Below are positions 7,393 to 15,318 of a DNA stretch of 18,967 nucleotides, piece by piece; positions within the stretch are counted from its first letter, which is position 1; every line of letters starts with the position of its first letter. Position numbers and translations under genes: made by a program. Where the stretch lies: the NCBI GenBank assembly GCA_016462625.1, contig JAEMSV010000072.1, positions 1 through 18,967 on the forward strand, written 5' to 3'. The notes under the pieces are model-generated. The model had not been told where the DNA came from and searched no databases. It was given only the letters and a program-made list of their open reading frames with translations. Origin of the DNA: Solirubrobacteraceae bacterium. Lineage in GTDB: Bacteria > Actinomycetota > Thermoleophilia > Solirubrobacterales > Solirubrobacteraceae.

Positions 7393-10268
7393 CACGCCAC
7401 CCGCTGGTACAGCAGCTCGAGGACATGATCGGCGGGCATGGGGCGCGCGAAGAGGTAGCCCTGTCCGAAGTCACACCCCAGTTCACGTGTGACCGAGAGC
7501 TGCGTCTCCGTCTCGATGCCTTCCGCGACGATCTGCATGTCGAGGTTGTGGCCGAGCGCGACGATCGCGCGAATGACCTCCGTGGTGTCACGCGGGTCAC
7601 CCAGGGCGGTGATGAAGGAGCGGTCGATCTTCAGCACGTCGATCGGCATCTCGTGCAGCGTCGCGAGCGACGAGTAGCCGGTCCCGAAGTCATCGACGTG
7701 GAGGCGCAGCCCGAGGTCGACGAGCTGGTCCAGCGCCTTGCCCTCGGCGGCCGAGTCCTGGACCACGACGCTCTCGGTGATCTCGAGATTCAAGAGGTGG
7801 GTGGCGTCGGCGTCCTCGAGGACGCGTCGGATGTCCGCGACGAAGCCGGGATGACGGAGCTGGACGCGCGAGACGTTCACGCTGACCCGTGGCAGCTGGT
7901 CGGCGGCGATCACTTCGCGCCAGCCGGTGACGATCTCCAGGATCCGTCGCAGCAGCAGGCGGCTCATCGGGACGACCAGGCCGGTGTCCTCCGCGACGCC
8001 GATGAAGGCGCCCGGCATGAGGAGGCCCCGGGTCGGATGGCGCCACCGCGCGAGCGCCTCGAGCCCGCAGACCCGACGGTCCTCCAAGGACACGATCGGC
8101 TGGAAGAACACCTCGAACTCGTCGCGCTCCACCGCCCGGCGGAGGTCGGACTCGACCGCGAGTCGCTCCATCGCACGCCGGTGCATCTCGTCGTCGAACG
8201 ACGCCTGACGCCCACGCCCGAGTGACTTCGCACGGTACATCGCGGTGTCGGCGTCGCGCAGGATCTCCGCGGCGGTTGCGTATTCCCTTGGGCCGTACGC
8301 GATCCCGATGCTCGCGGTCACGAACAGCTCGCGGTCCGCGAGCGGGAGGGGGACACCCAGGCGGCGCTGGATCCGATCGACGGCGTGCAGGGCGTCGTGT
8401 GGATGCGCGATCGGCTCCATGAGGATTGCGAACTCGTCGCCTCCGAGGCGGGCGATGGTGTCGCCGGGGCGCAGTCCGCCAGAAAGCCGCTCCGCGACTG
8501 TCTTGAGCAGCTCGTCGCCGACCTGATGCCCAAGGCTGTCGTTGACCACCTTGAACTGGTCGATATCGACGAAGAGCACGGCGAACCCGTCTTCCGGGTG
8601 GCGCTCTGACCGCTGCAGCTTGTGGTCGAGCCGCTCCATGAAGAGCACCCGGTTGGCCAGGCCCGTCAGTGGGTCGCGGAGCGCCTGGCGCACGAGCTGG
8701 TCCTCGAAGGCCTTGCGGTCGCTGATGTCCGTCAGGGATCCCGCGCAGCGGTGCGGGGGCGTCTCGCCGTCTCGGATCGCGACCCCGCGCGCGAGGACCC
8801 ACAGCCAGTGCCCGTTCCGGTGGCGGATGCGGAACTCGGCCTCGAAATGGGCGACGTCGCCATCCAGGTGTCGGCGCAGCTGATCCTCGACGCGAGGCAG
8901 GTCGTCGGGATGGACACGGTCGAACCACTCGCTCGGCGCCGGTCCCAGCTCGGACGCCTCGTAGCCGACCATGGCCGCCCACCGCGGCGAGACGTAGAGC
9001 GCGTCGTGCTCGAGGTCCCAATCCCACAGGCCGTCGTTCGCGCCGCGCTGTGCGAGGGCATAGCGTTCCTCGCTCGCAGCCAGCTCGGTGATCTGCTGCT
9101 CGAGTTCGCCGTGGGTGTCACGAAGCTCTCCGCTCATGCGGTTGAACGCTCGTCCGAGCGTGCCGAGCTCATCCCGGCCGGCGACCGGGGCCGTCGCGCC
9201 GAGGTCACCGTCGGCCAGCGCGGTGGCGGCATCGGTGAGCGAGCGCACTGGCCCGACGATGCGCCGCGCGAGCAAGTAGGTGATCGCGGACAGCACGGCC
9301 GCGGCGAGGATGCCGCCGATGAGGATCGTGCTGGTGAGACGGCGGGCCGGGGCGAACGCCTCTGTCTGCTGCACCTCGGTCAGCAGCGCGACGTTGCGGT
9401 TCTCGAGCCACCGGTAGGACCCCGCGACCGGGGTCCCGGCGTAATTGCGGTACAGGCCGTGGCCGGTGTTTCCCGCAAGCGCCTGGGTGATGCCGGCGGT
9501 GCGCACGCCTCGCGGGAACGATCGCTCGCCGAATCGCGCCGGCGAGACGAAGTTGTTGAAACGATCGATGAAGTACGACTCGCCCGTCCGCCCGAGCCCG
9601 CGGCGGTCGAGGAACACGGTCTGGAGGCGGTCGAGGTTCACGTGGCCGGCGAGCACGGCGATCCGGCGCCCATTGGTATCGCGGATAGGAGCGACCGCGG
9701 TCATGGCAGGCGCGCCGTCTGACGAGGACGGGTAGATGCCGACGACGTCGGCGCGCTGCAGCCCGATCTGGAAGTACGGCTCGGCCACCTCGTAGCGGCC
9801 CTCGTGAGCGGGGCTGGTCGAAGCGATCACCCGTGCGCCCGAGGGCGACAGCACGAAGAGCTCGCCGAGGTCGGCCTGGCGCCGCGCGGCGCGGCTCAAC
9901 GCGGCCACGACCGCAACGTGCGCGTCTCGGGAACGCGCGCCTCGGCGCTGGAGGAGCGCGTCGACATCGGACGCCAGCGTGGGCGTCTCGGATGCGCCAC
10001 GGACCGCGTCGAGCACGTCGGTCACCCGTTCTTCGAAGAAGGTCTGGCGCAGGCTCGCCGCCGCCTCGAGACGCTGGAACACCTGGGTCTCCAGGCTGTC
10101 CCGCGCCCGGGTGACGGCGAACACGCCGACGACGGCGAGCATCAAGATGGAGACGATGAGGAGCGAGCCGACGACGCGTCCGACGAGGCTCGATCGCCAG
10201 GCGATCCACCATCCGAGACGGCGCGTGACCCCTCCTCTCGATCGAGACGCCTCGGGAACGTGCCTCAT
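7392..10268 (-). CDS. Membrane-bound dCACHE-HAMP-PAS-GGDEF-EAL cyclic-di-GMP enzyme
   Basis: This 958-residue receptor should make and degrade cyclic di-GMP in response to an outside signal. A first membrane helix (about 33-53) and a second (about 313-333) bracket a periplasmic domain of about 260 residues with CACHE-type features (GELFVLSPSG, EPYFQIGLQ, GESYFIDRFNNFVSP). HAMP (about 334-386) and a PAS_3-like domain (about 405-520, GLWDWDL...VHPDDL) follow. The GGDEF domain is intact (GGDEF 609-613) and has the RxxD inhibitory site (R600-D603) exactly five residues upstream. The EAL domain retains EAL (737-739), NVS, LEITE, DDFGTGYSSL, LKIDRSF, AEGIET and QGYLF. Both activities are therefore expected, with feedback control of the cyclase. 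The ATG is preceded by GGGAG at 7-nt spacing. The stop overlaps the start of the binding-protein gene, indicating an operon. A candidate promoter lies 18-46 nt upstream. Confidence 0.95.
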   Translation of the reverse strand: MRHVPEASRSRGGVTRRLGWWIAWRSSLVGRVVGSLLIVSILMLAVVGVFAVTRARDSLETQVFQRLEAAASLRQTFFEERVTDVLDAVRGASETPTLASDVDALLQRRGARSRDAHVAVVAALSRAARRQADLGELFVLSPSGARVIASTSPAHEGRYEVAEPYFQIGLQRADVVGIYPSSSDGAPAMTAVAPIRDTNGRRIAVLAGHVNLDRLQTVFLDRRGLGRTGESYFIDRFNNFVSPARFGERSFPRGVRTAGITQALAGNTGHGLYRNYAGTPVAGSYRWLENRNVALLTEVQQTEAFAPARRLTSTILIGGILAAAVLSAITYLLARRIVGPVRSLTDAATALADGDLGATAPVAGRDELGTLGRAFNRMSGELRDTHGELEQQITELAASEERYALAQRGANDGLWDWDLEHDALYVSPRWAAMVGYEASELGPAPSEWFDRVHPDDLPRVEDQLRRHLDGDVAHFEAEFRIRHRNGHWLWVLARGVAIRDGETPPHRCAGSLTDISDRKAFEDQLVRQALRDPLTGLANRVLFMERLDHKLQRSERHPEDGFAVLFVDIDQFKVVNDSLGHQVGDELLKTVAERLSGGLRPGDTIARLGGDEFAILMEPIAHPHDALHAVDRIQRRLGVPLPLADRELFVTASIGIAYGPREYATAAEILRDADTAMYRAKSLGRGRQASFDDEMHRRAMERLAVESDLRRAVERDEFEVFFQPIVSLEDRRVCGLEALARWRHPTRGLLMPGAFIGVAEDTGLVVPMSRLLLRRILEIVTGWREVIAADQLPRVSVNVSRVQLRHPGFVADIRRVLEDADATHLLNLEITESVVVQDSAAEGKALDQLVDLGLRLHVDDFGTGYSSLATLHEMPIDVLKIDRSFITALGDPRDTTEVIRAIVALGHNLDMQIVAEGIETETQLSVTRELGCDFGQGYLFARPMPADHVLELLYQRVA

Positions 10269-10285
10269 GACACGCTCCCGGGGCG

Positions 10286-10314
10286 AGTATCACTCAGCGG
10301 AAATGTCATCGCAA
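10286..10314 (-). promoter_or_regulatory. Candidate promoter of the GGDEF-EAL operon
   Basis: On the minus strand TTGCGA (10309-10314) is followed by TGATAC (10287-10292, 16-nt spacer) or GATACT (10286-10291, 17-nt spacer). It lies in the 74-nt gap after the chemotaxis-receptor gene and would start transcription near 10280, a few bases before the ribosome-binding site. Read-through from the upstream gene is also possible. Confidence 0.45.
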
Positions 10315-10342
10315 CCGAGAACGGTGCATTGGGCGGGAGCAT

Positions 10343-12163
10343 CTAGGCCAGCGTGAAGCGGTGGACGAGCTGCTCGAGCTCACCTGCGTGGGCCGCGAGC
10401 TCCTCCGCCGAGGCCGCGATCTCCTGAGCCGACGCCGATGTCTGCTCCGTGGATGCGCTGACCTGTTCGGTGGATGCGCTCGACTCCTCGGCCACCGCCG
10501 ACACGTCGGCCATCCGCTCGTCCATACGGTGGGCCGACGCGCTGATCTCCTGCACCGCCGCAGCGATCTGGCCGACGCGGGCGGTCATGTCGTTGACCGA
10601 TGTCCCGATGCGCTCGAACGCGGCACGAGCCTGTTCGACGGTCGCAGAGCCCTGTTCGGTCCGCGCCGCGCCGCGTTCGACAACCTCGACCGCCCGGCCT
10701 GTCTCCGCCTGGATCTCCGCCACGAGCTCGGCGATCGACTGCGACGCCGCCTGCGACTCCTCAGCGAGCTTTCGCACCTCGTCGGCGACGACGGCGAAGC
10801 CACGGCCCTGCTCGCCGGCCCGTGCGGCCTCGATGGCGGCATTGAGCGCAAGGAGGTTCGTCTGCTCGGCGATCCCGGTGATCGTCTCCACGATCCCGCC
10901 GATGGCCTCGGACTTCGTGCCCAGCTCGCGGATGGCGTCGGTGGCCTGCCCCGACGCCTCGCGAACAGAGGTCATCGCCTCGGTGGCGGAGACGACGGCA
11001 CTCGCGCCCTCGTCGGCCATGGTGCGCGCCTCCTCAGCCGCCTGTGCGGTCGCATCGGCATCCGAAGCCGACCGCGCGGACGCATCGACAACCTGACGCC
11101 CGAGCGCCGTCACGTCGGTGACGCCGGAGACCTGGCGCTGCGCTCCAGCCGCGACCTCGCCGACGGCGTTGGCGATCTCGCTCACCGCTCGGCCGGTTTC
11201 CTCCGACGTGCTGGCCATCTGCTGCGAGGCGGCGGAAAGGGTCGTCGCGGTGCCGGCGACCTTGCCGACCAGCTCACGCAGGTTGGCGATCATCGCAGCG
11301 AATGCCGTGCCCAGGGCATCGCGTTCGGACCGCGGCTCGATCTCGGCGGTGAGGTCGCCGTCCGCGACGCGCCGAGCGCCGTCGGCGATGGTCTTGAGAT
11401 AGTCGGTCATCTGCTGCGCGGCTCGCGCCATGGCGCCGACCTCGTCGCGGCTCTTGACGTCGATGTGCTGGTCGATGTCGCCTTCGGCAATGCCGTTCAC
11501 GGCGTTGAGCACCTGCTTGATGCCCCGGGTGATTCCCCTGGTGATGACGTACGCGGCGATGGCGCCGAGCAGGACAGCGAGGCCGAGCAGGAGCAGGGTC
11601 TTCGTGCGCGCCGACGCGTGCGTGTCGCTGATCGACTTGGTGAGGGCGAGCGCTTCCTTGTCGTTGACCGCGATCAGCTCGGCGAGCGTGCCGTCGGTGG
11701 CGTTGTACAACGAGCCGGCGATCGCGAAGTAGCGGCGCACGGCTTCGGCGTCGTCACCGCGAGAGGCGGCGTCGAGTACGGCGGTGTAGGCCCGTTGGTA
11801 GCGGGCGAGCTGCGGCTCGAGGGTGCGCAGACCGCGCTGCTCGGCGGGCAGGAGCTCTGTGCTGCGGTAGCGGCGCATCAGCGGTCCGATCTTCGCCCAG
11901 TCCGCGTCGGAGACCTCGGCGTACGGGGACGTGTCGCCGCTGGTCGTGATGGCGCGCTGAATCTGGCTGTCGATGTCTCCGAGCAGGCCGCGGACGTCGG
12001 CGAGGTCCCGCATCGGGACGACGCGGTCTCCGTACATGGATGCGCCCTTCTCCTCGACGGACTTGAGGGAAGTGATGGCGAGCATCCCTACGAGGGTGGA
12101 CAGGAGGAGGACGAGCGCGAACCCGCAATAGAGCTTCGCCGCGATCGGGATGGTGCGAGGCAT
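10343..12163 (-). CDS. Methyl-accepting chemotaxis protein (transducer)
   Basis: A 606-residue receptor that would signal to a CheA-CheW complex. The order is: membrane helix about 10-32; a helical 4HB_MCP-like extracytoplasmic domain about 34-187; a second membrane helix about 188-209; two successive HAMP-type repeats (about 210-262 and 262-298, each with a GD(I/L)xxxI...D(E)xGxxxxA pattern); then a long coiled-coil signalling domain. The hairpin tip is well conserved ([38 protein letters not shown], about 429-466). There is no C-terminal NWETF-type CheR tether. The start at 12163 is chosen because the hydrophobic segment begins within ten residues. The frame remains open for another 170 codons upstream with no coding character, through a leader containing a long inverted repeat. 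No che genes are in the window. Proximity to the c-di-GMP operon suggests joint control of motility or surface behaviour. Confidence 0.94.
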   Translation of the reverse strand: MPRTIPIAAKLYCGFALVLLLSTLVGMLAITSLKSVEEKGASMYGDRVVPMRDLADVRGLLGDIDSQIQRAITTSGDTSPYAEVSDADWAKIGPLMRRYRSTELLPAEQRGLRTLEPQLARYQRAYTAVLDAASRGDDAEAVRRYFAIAGSLYNATDGTLAELIAVNDKEALALTKSISDTHASARTKTLLLLGLAVLLGAIAAYVITRGITRGIKQVLNAVNGIAEGDIDQHIDVKSRDEVGAMARAAQQMTDYLKTIADGARRVADGDLTAEIEPRSERDALGTAFAAMIANLRELVGKVAGTATTLSAASQQMASTSEETGRAVSEIANAVGEVAAGAQRQVSGVTDVTALGRQVVDASARSASDADATAQAAEEARTMADEGASAVVSATEAMTSVREASGQATDAIRELGTKSEAIGGIVETITGIAEQTNLLALNAAIEAARAGEQGRGFAVVADEVRKLAEESQAASQSIAELVAEIQAETGRAVEVVERGAARTEQGSATVEQARAAFERIGTSVNDMTARVGQIAAAVQEISASAHRMDERMADVSAVAEESSASTEQVSASTEQTSASAQEIAASAEELAAHAGELEQLVHRFTLA

Positions 12164-12218
12164 GAGGCAGCAGCCTTTCCGGAGAGTGGAAACCAGCGTG
12201 CCCCTTACATCGCCATCC

Positions 12219-12303
12219 CCAGAATCGGGGTTGAGACGATTTGCCTGAGTTTGCGCGCAGCCGCTCAGTCGACGGACGTCGTAGTCGTGTCTCCCGATTC
12301 TGG
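12219..12303. repeat. Perfect 11-bp inverted repeat with 63-nt spacing in the chemotaxis-gene leader
   Basis: CCAGAATCGGG at 12219-12229 is the exact reverse complement of CCCGATTCTGG at 12293-12303. In the minus-strand RNA the pairing can be extended after an AACC bulge by GAGAC with GTCTC, giving about 15 bp that encloses a smaller CTGAG/CTCAG stem. It ends 56 nt before the ATG. It could be a folded leader RNA or paired operator half-sites for a dimeric regulator. Confidence 0.55.
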
Positions 12304-12462
12304 TGAGGGAGCACCCCTTGGGACGTTCCCCTGCAAATGCCCACGTTTGTCCGTCAGCGCGGGCAAGTGGCCGCGCGCAGGACGTTTCCGGGCCGCCGTT
12401 TGGTCCGTCGCTCGGACCTGGCGCACCGGCGCTGCGATCCGCGAACTGGTGATTCCCACATC

Positions 12463-12494
12463 CGGGGAGGGGTGTGAAGGTTCGCCCCGCCCTG
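12463..12494 (-). terminator. Candidate terminator hairpin downstream of the pseudokinase gene
   Basis: Arms 12463-12472 and 12485-12494 can form ten positions of pairing, including one G.T wobble and one A.G mismatch, around a 12-nt loop. The hairpin begins 15 nt after the pseudokinase stop, with no T-tract. This is the expected place for the end of the five-gene operon. Confidence 0.35.
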
Positions 12495-12509
12495 GGTGAG
12501 GCAGCGCGT

Positions 12510-13838
12510 TCAGCCCACGTCGTAGCCGAGCGCCTCGAGGCGACCCAGGCGCCGCTGGAGCAGCGCCTCGCGCCGTCGCACGGCATCGCGTCCGCGGACG
12601 AACCTGGCGCGGTCTCCGTCCCGCGCGCCGGCGGCCATCGTGCGGTACGCGCCCTCGACCTTGCGCAGGGCATCGAGGATGCCCGCGTTGGCCTGCGCCG
12701 TTGCCCCTGCGGGAGCCGGGGCGCGCCGCAGCTCGCGGGCAGCGAGGCCGTAGGCGTCGCCGAGGGAGGTCGCGATCCGGGCCTGACCGCGCAGCGTCTC
12801 GGCGTCGGCGAGCTGGGCCCGGCGGGCGACCCGCCGCGTGTTCAGCCTGCGCATCGCCTCGCGTTGGGCCCCGGCGTAGGCGGGGTCGGCGGCACTGGCC
12901 GGCGCGCTCGGCGCCGCTGCGAGCAGGCCCGACACCGGCCGCGGCGCGTTCTCCACGGCATCCGGGCCGCCCGACGAGAGGATGGTGCCCAACAGGAACG
13001 CGGCCACGACGCCTGTGGCGATCAGCCACGGCTTGCGGGAGCGCTGCTTCGGCGGTGCCTCTGCGGCTGCCGTGTCGGCGACGATCGCGTCCTGCGCGCG
13101 CAGCAGCAGCTCACGCGGGGTGGAGGGTCGGCGCGCCGGATCGTCGGCCAGCCCGTCCCAGAGCACGTCGGCCAGCGCGTCGCCGAGCTGCGGCGACGCG
13201 GCCGGCGGCAGCGTCTGGAGCGACCACGGCGGCGGCGGCTGGCCGGTGATCGCGGTCCGCAGCAGGCCCGCGATGGCGTAGACGTCGGACGCGGCGGTGG
13301 CGCCGGCGCTCGCCCCCAGCTCCGGCGCGCGGTAGGGCACGATCGCGTCCCCGTCGGCGGGATCCACCAGCGCGAACGGGGTCATCACGAGGCCACCGTC
13401 GGATCCGACGCGCAGGCGCGCCGGCGACAGATCCCGCGTCGAGACGCCGCGATCGCGAACCCCCGTGAGCGCGTGGTCCAGCGGAGCGAGCAACGCGACC
13501 GCGGCCGCCGGGCTCAGCGTGCCGCGAGCGAGGACCTCGTCGAACCGCTCGCCCGACGGGATCTCCGTCGCGACGTAGGCGACATCGCCGCGCCCCGAGA
13601 CGCCGAGGACGGGGTCGATCCCGTCGTCGAGGACGCCGCGCTGGCGCCGCAGCGCCGTCAGCAGGGTGGCGCGGCGCTCCGCGGAGAGCGTGGGGTCGAG
13701 GACCGTCACCGCCTCCTCGTGGCCGCCCCTGCGCCGGATCGCGCGGAACGTGGTGCCGATGCCCGGCTGGTCCTCGAGCACGTCGAGCAGCTCGTGCGCC
13801 GGGACGGTCGCGGTGCCGGGATCGAGCGCGCGGGCCAT
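12510..13838 (-). CDS. Transmembrane serine/threonine pseudokinase with extracellular C-terminal helical domain
   Basis: A 442-residue protein in three parts. Residues 1-250 resemble a bacterial Ser/Thr kinase: a poor glycine-rich loop (GIGTTF, 26-31), TRDLSPAR (134-141) in place of HRDLKPxN, YRAPE (169-173), [10 protein letters not shown] (184-193) and DDPARRPS (232-239). Three catalytic positions are lost: the VAxK lysine appears as Thr (AVTVL), the catalytic-loop Asn as Arg, and the DFG Asp as Thr (MTPFALV). Only RD and APE survive. ATP-dependent transfer is therefore unlikely and it is best called a pseudokinase. A single helix (about 270-287) follows, then an outside region ending in a basic, Ala-rich helical domain (about 320-442, ending [12 protein letters not shown]). 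The gene starts 2 nt after the preceding stop with no clear Shine-Dalgarno, implying coupled translation. It may be a docking or scaffold protein for the secreted partners in its operon. Confidence 0.8.
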   Translation of the reverse strand: MARALDPGTATVPAHELLDVLEDQPGIGTTFRAIRRRGGHEEAVTVLDPTLSAERRATLLTALRRQRGVLDDGIDPVLGVSGRGDVAYVATEIPSGERFDEVLARGTLSPAAAVALLAPLDHALTGVRDRGVSTRDLSPARLRVGSDGGLVMTPFALVDPADGDAIVPYRAPELGASAGATAASDVYAIAGLLRTAITGQPPPPWSLQTLPPAASPQLGDALADVLWDGLADDPARRPSTPRELLLRAQDAIVADTAAAEAPPKQRSRKPWLIATGVVAAFLLGTILSSGGPDAVENAPRPVSGLLAAAPSAPASAADPAYAGAQREAMRRLNTRRVARRAQLADAETLRGQARIATSLGDAYGLAARELRRAPAPAGATAQANAGILDALRKVEGAYRTMAAGARDGDRARFVRGRDAVRRREALLQRRLGRLEALGYDVG

Positions 13839-13840
13839 CG

Positions 13841-14278
13841 TCAGTCGCTGTCGAACCGGCCGCTGCCGGTGTTGCTGTTGTCGAAGGAGCCGCTCCCACC
13901 GCTTCCGCTCGAGTTGCGGGACGGGCTCGGCGAGGGCGACGGAGACGGGCTGGGCGTCGGGGTCGGCGTGGCCGCGGCGGTGGGCGCCGCGTCCTCGTCG
14001 GAAGGCGAAGCGTCCTGGGTCGTCGCCGTGGGCGCGGGCGTGGCGGCCGCGGGCGCCGACGCCATCCGCGGGAGCGCGGGCGCGCGGCGGAGATCGGCGA
14101 CGACCACGCTGCCCTCCACCGTCGGGGCCTGGCGCTCTGGCGTCGTGCGGACCTGCGCGATCTGGCGCAGCGAGCTGCTGCCCGCGTCCGCCAGGAGGAA
14201 CGGGAGGACGAACGCCGCGATCAGGAGCGCGGGGATGAACCAGCGGCGGTGGATGAGGTCGGTCAGATCGCTGGGCAT
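13841..14278 (-). CDS. Single-pass membrane protein with Pro/Thr/Ser-rich and Gly/Ser-rich tail
   Basis: A 145-residue protein with one N-terminal hydrophobic helix (about 14-31, WFIPALLIAAFVLPFLLA) just after a short basic cytosolic end (IHRRW). It therefore probably spans the membrane once with the rest outside. The middle is an Ala/Pro/Thr linker. It then has a strict Pro-Ser alternation (about 110-119) and a Gly/Ser/Asn tail ending in DSD. No known domain is recognised. The start at 14278 overlaps the end of the upstream PKD gene by 16 bases. The stop is 2 nt from the pseudokinase start, so all three are surely co-translated. The low-complexity tail could be a cell-wall spacer or a site for O-glycosylation, which would fit a glycosyltransferase in the operon, but this is inference. 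Confidence 0.75.
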   Translation of the reverse strand: MPSDLTDLIHRRWFIPALLIAAFVLPFLLADAGSSSLRQIAQVRTTPERQAPTVEGSVVVADLRRAPALPRMASAPAAATPAPTATTQDASPSDEDAAPTAAATPTPTPSPSPSPSPSPSRNSSGSGGSGSFDNSNTGSGRFDSD

Positions 14279-15297
14279 GCCGAGGGCTTGGTGCTGGTGG
14301 GCTTCAGGCACCGGTCGATCCGGCGCGGCGGCTTGCCGCGACGGACGACGATGCTCGTGTACTTCCCGATGAAGCCGGGCTGCGTCACCGAGATGGTGAC
14401 CCGGGCGCCGCGGCGCAGCCGACCGCGCTCCAGCGCGCGGATTCGCCCAGGCGGGAGCGACAGCCGCTTGAAGCGACAGCCGCGGCCCGAGCACGTGACG
14501 CGCACCCGTGCGGCGGCGGGCGCCTCGACGGTGACGCGCGAGAACCGGGCGCCGCGCCGGTTGAACGTGCCCGCCACCCGCAGGACGGGGAACGGCCTGA
14601 TGACGGTGAGCCGCTTGGGTGCCGCGACGGGCGTCGCCACCGGGGCCGGGGTGGACGCACCTGCGACGGGCGTCGGCGCCGGAACCGGCGCCGCGAACAC
14701 GGGCACGTCGCGGAAGGCGAAGCTGGCGACCCCGCCGGCGTCGCGCACGCGCAGCGAGACCGTGAAGACGCCGGGAGCGCCGAACGCGCGCTGCGCGACG
14801 GGGCCGACCGCGTCGCCGTAGACGCCGTCGGCGTCGAGGTCCCACAGCTGGTCGGCATCGGCGATCGTCCCGTCAGGGTCCTGAGAACTCGACGTCAACG
14901 TGACCGTCTCGCCGACGACCGGACTCACCGGCGTCGCGGCGAAGGCGGCGAACGGGAACGCGTTGACGCGGACGACCTGCGAGGCGGTCGCCGTGTCCGT
15001 TCCGTCGCTCACCGTCACGCGCACGGTGCGGACCCCGGCGAACGGCTGGGAGAACGTCGCCGTCGGCTGCGTGCTGTCGACGACGCCGTCCTCATCGATG
15101 TCCCAGGCGAAGGTCACGGCGTCGCCGTCGGGGTCCGACGCGATCGCGCGCAGCTCGATGACCTGTCCCGCGACGGGGAGTGAGGGCACGACCTGGATGC
15201 TGACGACGGGCGGGGCGGCGAGCGCGGAGCCGGAGCAGAGCAGCGGTGCGGCAAGGACGGCGAGCGATCCACAGGCGATCCGTGCGCGAGGAAACAC
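14263..15297 (-). CDS. Secreted protein with two PKD domains and a C-terminal Cys-containing beta module
   Basis: A 344-residue exported protein. It has an N-terminal signal peptide (about 1-28, ending SALAA). PKD domain 1 is at about 29-112 (SDPDGDAVTFAWDIDEDGVVD...VTVSDG) and PKD domain 2 at about 115-202 (QDPDGTI...WDLDADGVYGD...VRVRDAGG-like end). A Pro/Ala/Thr linker (about 203-228) leads to a basic module with cysteines (VTCSGRGCRF; DRCLKP) that ends like surface proteins of this lineage. PKD domains usually mediate protein or polysaccharide contacts outside the cell. The GTG start at 15297 follows an AGGAGGT Shine-Dalgarno whose first bases are the stop codon of the glycosyltransferase gene. 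The gene overlaps the next one by 16 bases. It lacks a transmembrane anchor or sorting motif, so it is either released or held non-covalently. Confidence 0.87.
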   Translation of the reverse strand: MFPRARIACGSLAVLAAPLLCSGSALAAPPVVSIQVVPSLPVAGQVIELRAIASDPDGDAVTFAWDIDEDGVVDSTQPTATFSQPFAGVRTVRVTVSDGTDTATASQVVRVNAFPFAAFAATPVSPVVGETVTLTSSSQDPDGTIADADQLWDLDADGVYGDAVGPVAQRAFGAPGVFTVSLRVRDAGGVASFAFRDVPVFAAPVPAPTPVAGASTPAPVATPVAAPKRLTVIRPFPVLRVAGTFNRRGARFSRVTVEAPAAARVRVTCSGRGCRFKRLSLPPGRIRALERGRLRRGARVTISVTQPGFIGKYTSIVVRRGKPPRRIDRCLKPTSTKPSACPAI

Positions 15298-15310
15298 CGG
15301 GAAATCGTAG

Positions 15311-15318
15311 ACCTCCTA
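15311..15318 (-). promoter_or_regulatory. Shine-Dalgarno overlapping the glycosyltransferase stop codon
   Basis: Minus-strand TAGGAGGT contains both the TAG stop (15316-15318) and the near-perfect AGGAGGT site (15311-15317). It stands 13 nt before the GTG of the PKD gene. This supports that start codon and translational coupling within the operon. Confidence 0.65.

Larger units (their letters stand above)
12164..12509 (-). other. 346-nt non-coding region: 3' flank of the pseudokinase operon and leader of the chemotaxis gene
   Basis: No convincing coding sequence is seen on either strand. Reading along the minus strand it holds a candidate terminator hairpin (12463-12494), a small perfect hairpin GGTCCG/CGGACC with a 5-nt loop (12402-12418), a G-rich stretch with local hairpin potential (12302-12335), and the long inverted repeat at 12219-12303. 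A GGAAAGG stretch (12174-12180), about 10 nt before the chemotaxis-gene ATG, may be the ribosome-binding site. I could not place a clear -35/-10 pair for that gene. Confidence 0.6.

Noticed and set aside
10274..10340. 7-bp inverted repeat GCTCCCG (10274-10280) / CGGGAGC (10334-10340) around the GGDEF-EAL promoter.
   Set aside because: One arm is part of the ribosome-binding site and the other is just before the end of the chemotaxis gene. Spacing is 53 nt, and such short GC arms are expected by chance.
12264..12360. Possible ydaO-type (c-di-AMP) or GEMM (c-di-GMP) riboswitch in the chemotaxis-gene leader, suggested on the minus strand by GGGGAAC...GGGGTG strings.
   Set aside because: The GGGGTGAATC core is not matched (GGGGTGCTCC instead), and the closing helix and the 3' conserved segment cannot be drawn convincingly. 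None of the GEMM core elements are present. The leader is reported only as an inverted repeat.
12402..12418. GGTCCG/CGGACC hairpin as the terminator of the pseudokinase operon.
   Set aside because: Only 6 bp and 90 nt beyond the stop. The larger hairpin closer to the stop (12463-12494) is a better candidate, itself weak.
10361..12499. A 712-codon plus-strand open frame, and similar long frames at 418-1668 (minus), 1259-3241 (minus) and 15379-17660 (plus).
   Set aside because: They are antisense to genes with complete, recognised domains and catalytic motifs. Their translations are His/Arg/Asp/Gly/Ala-rich with no domain, as expected for shadow frames in high-GC DNA.
13900..13970. Short repeated GC units resembling a tandem repeat or CRISPR-like array.
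   Set aside because: They simply encode the Pro-Ser/Gly-Ser low-complexity tail. There are no regular spacers or conserved repeat length.
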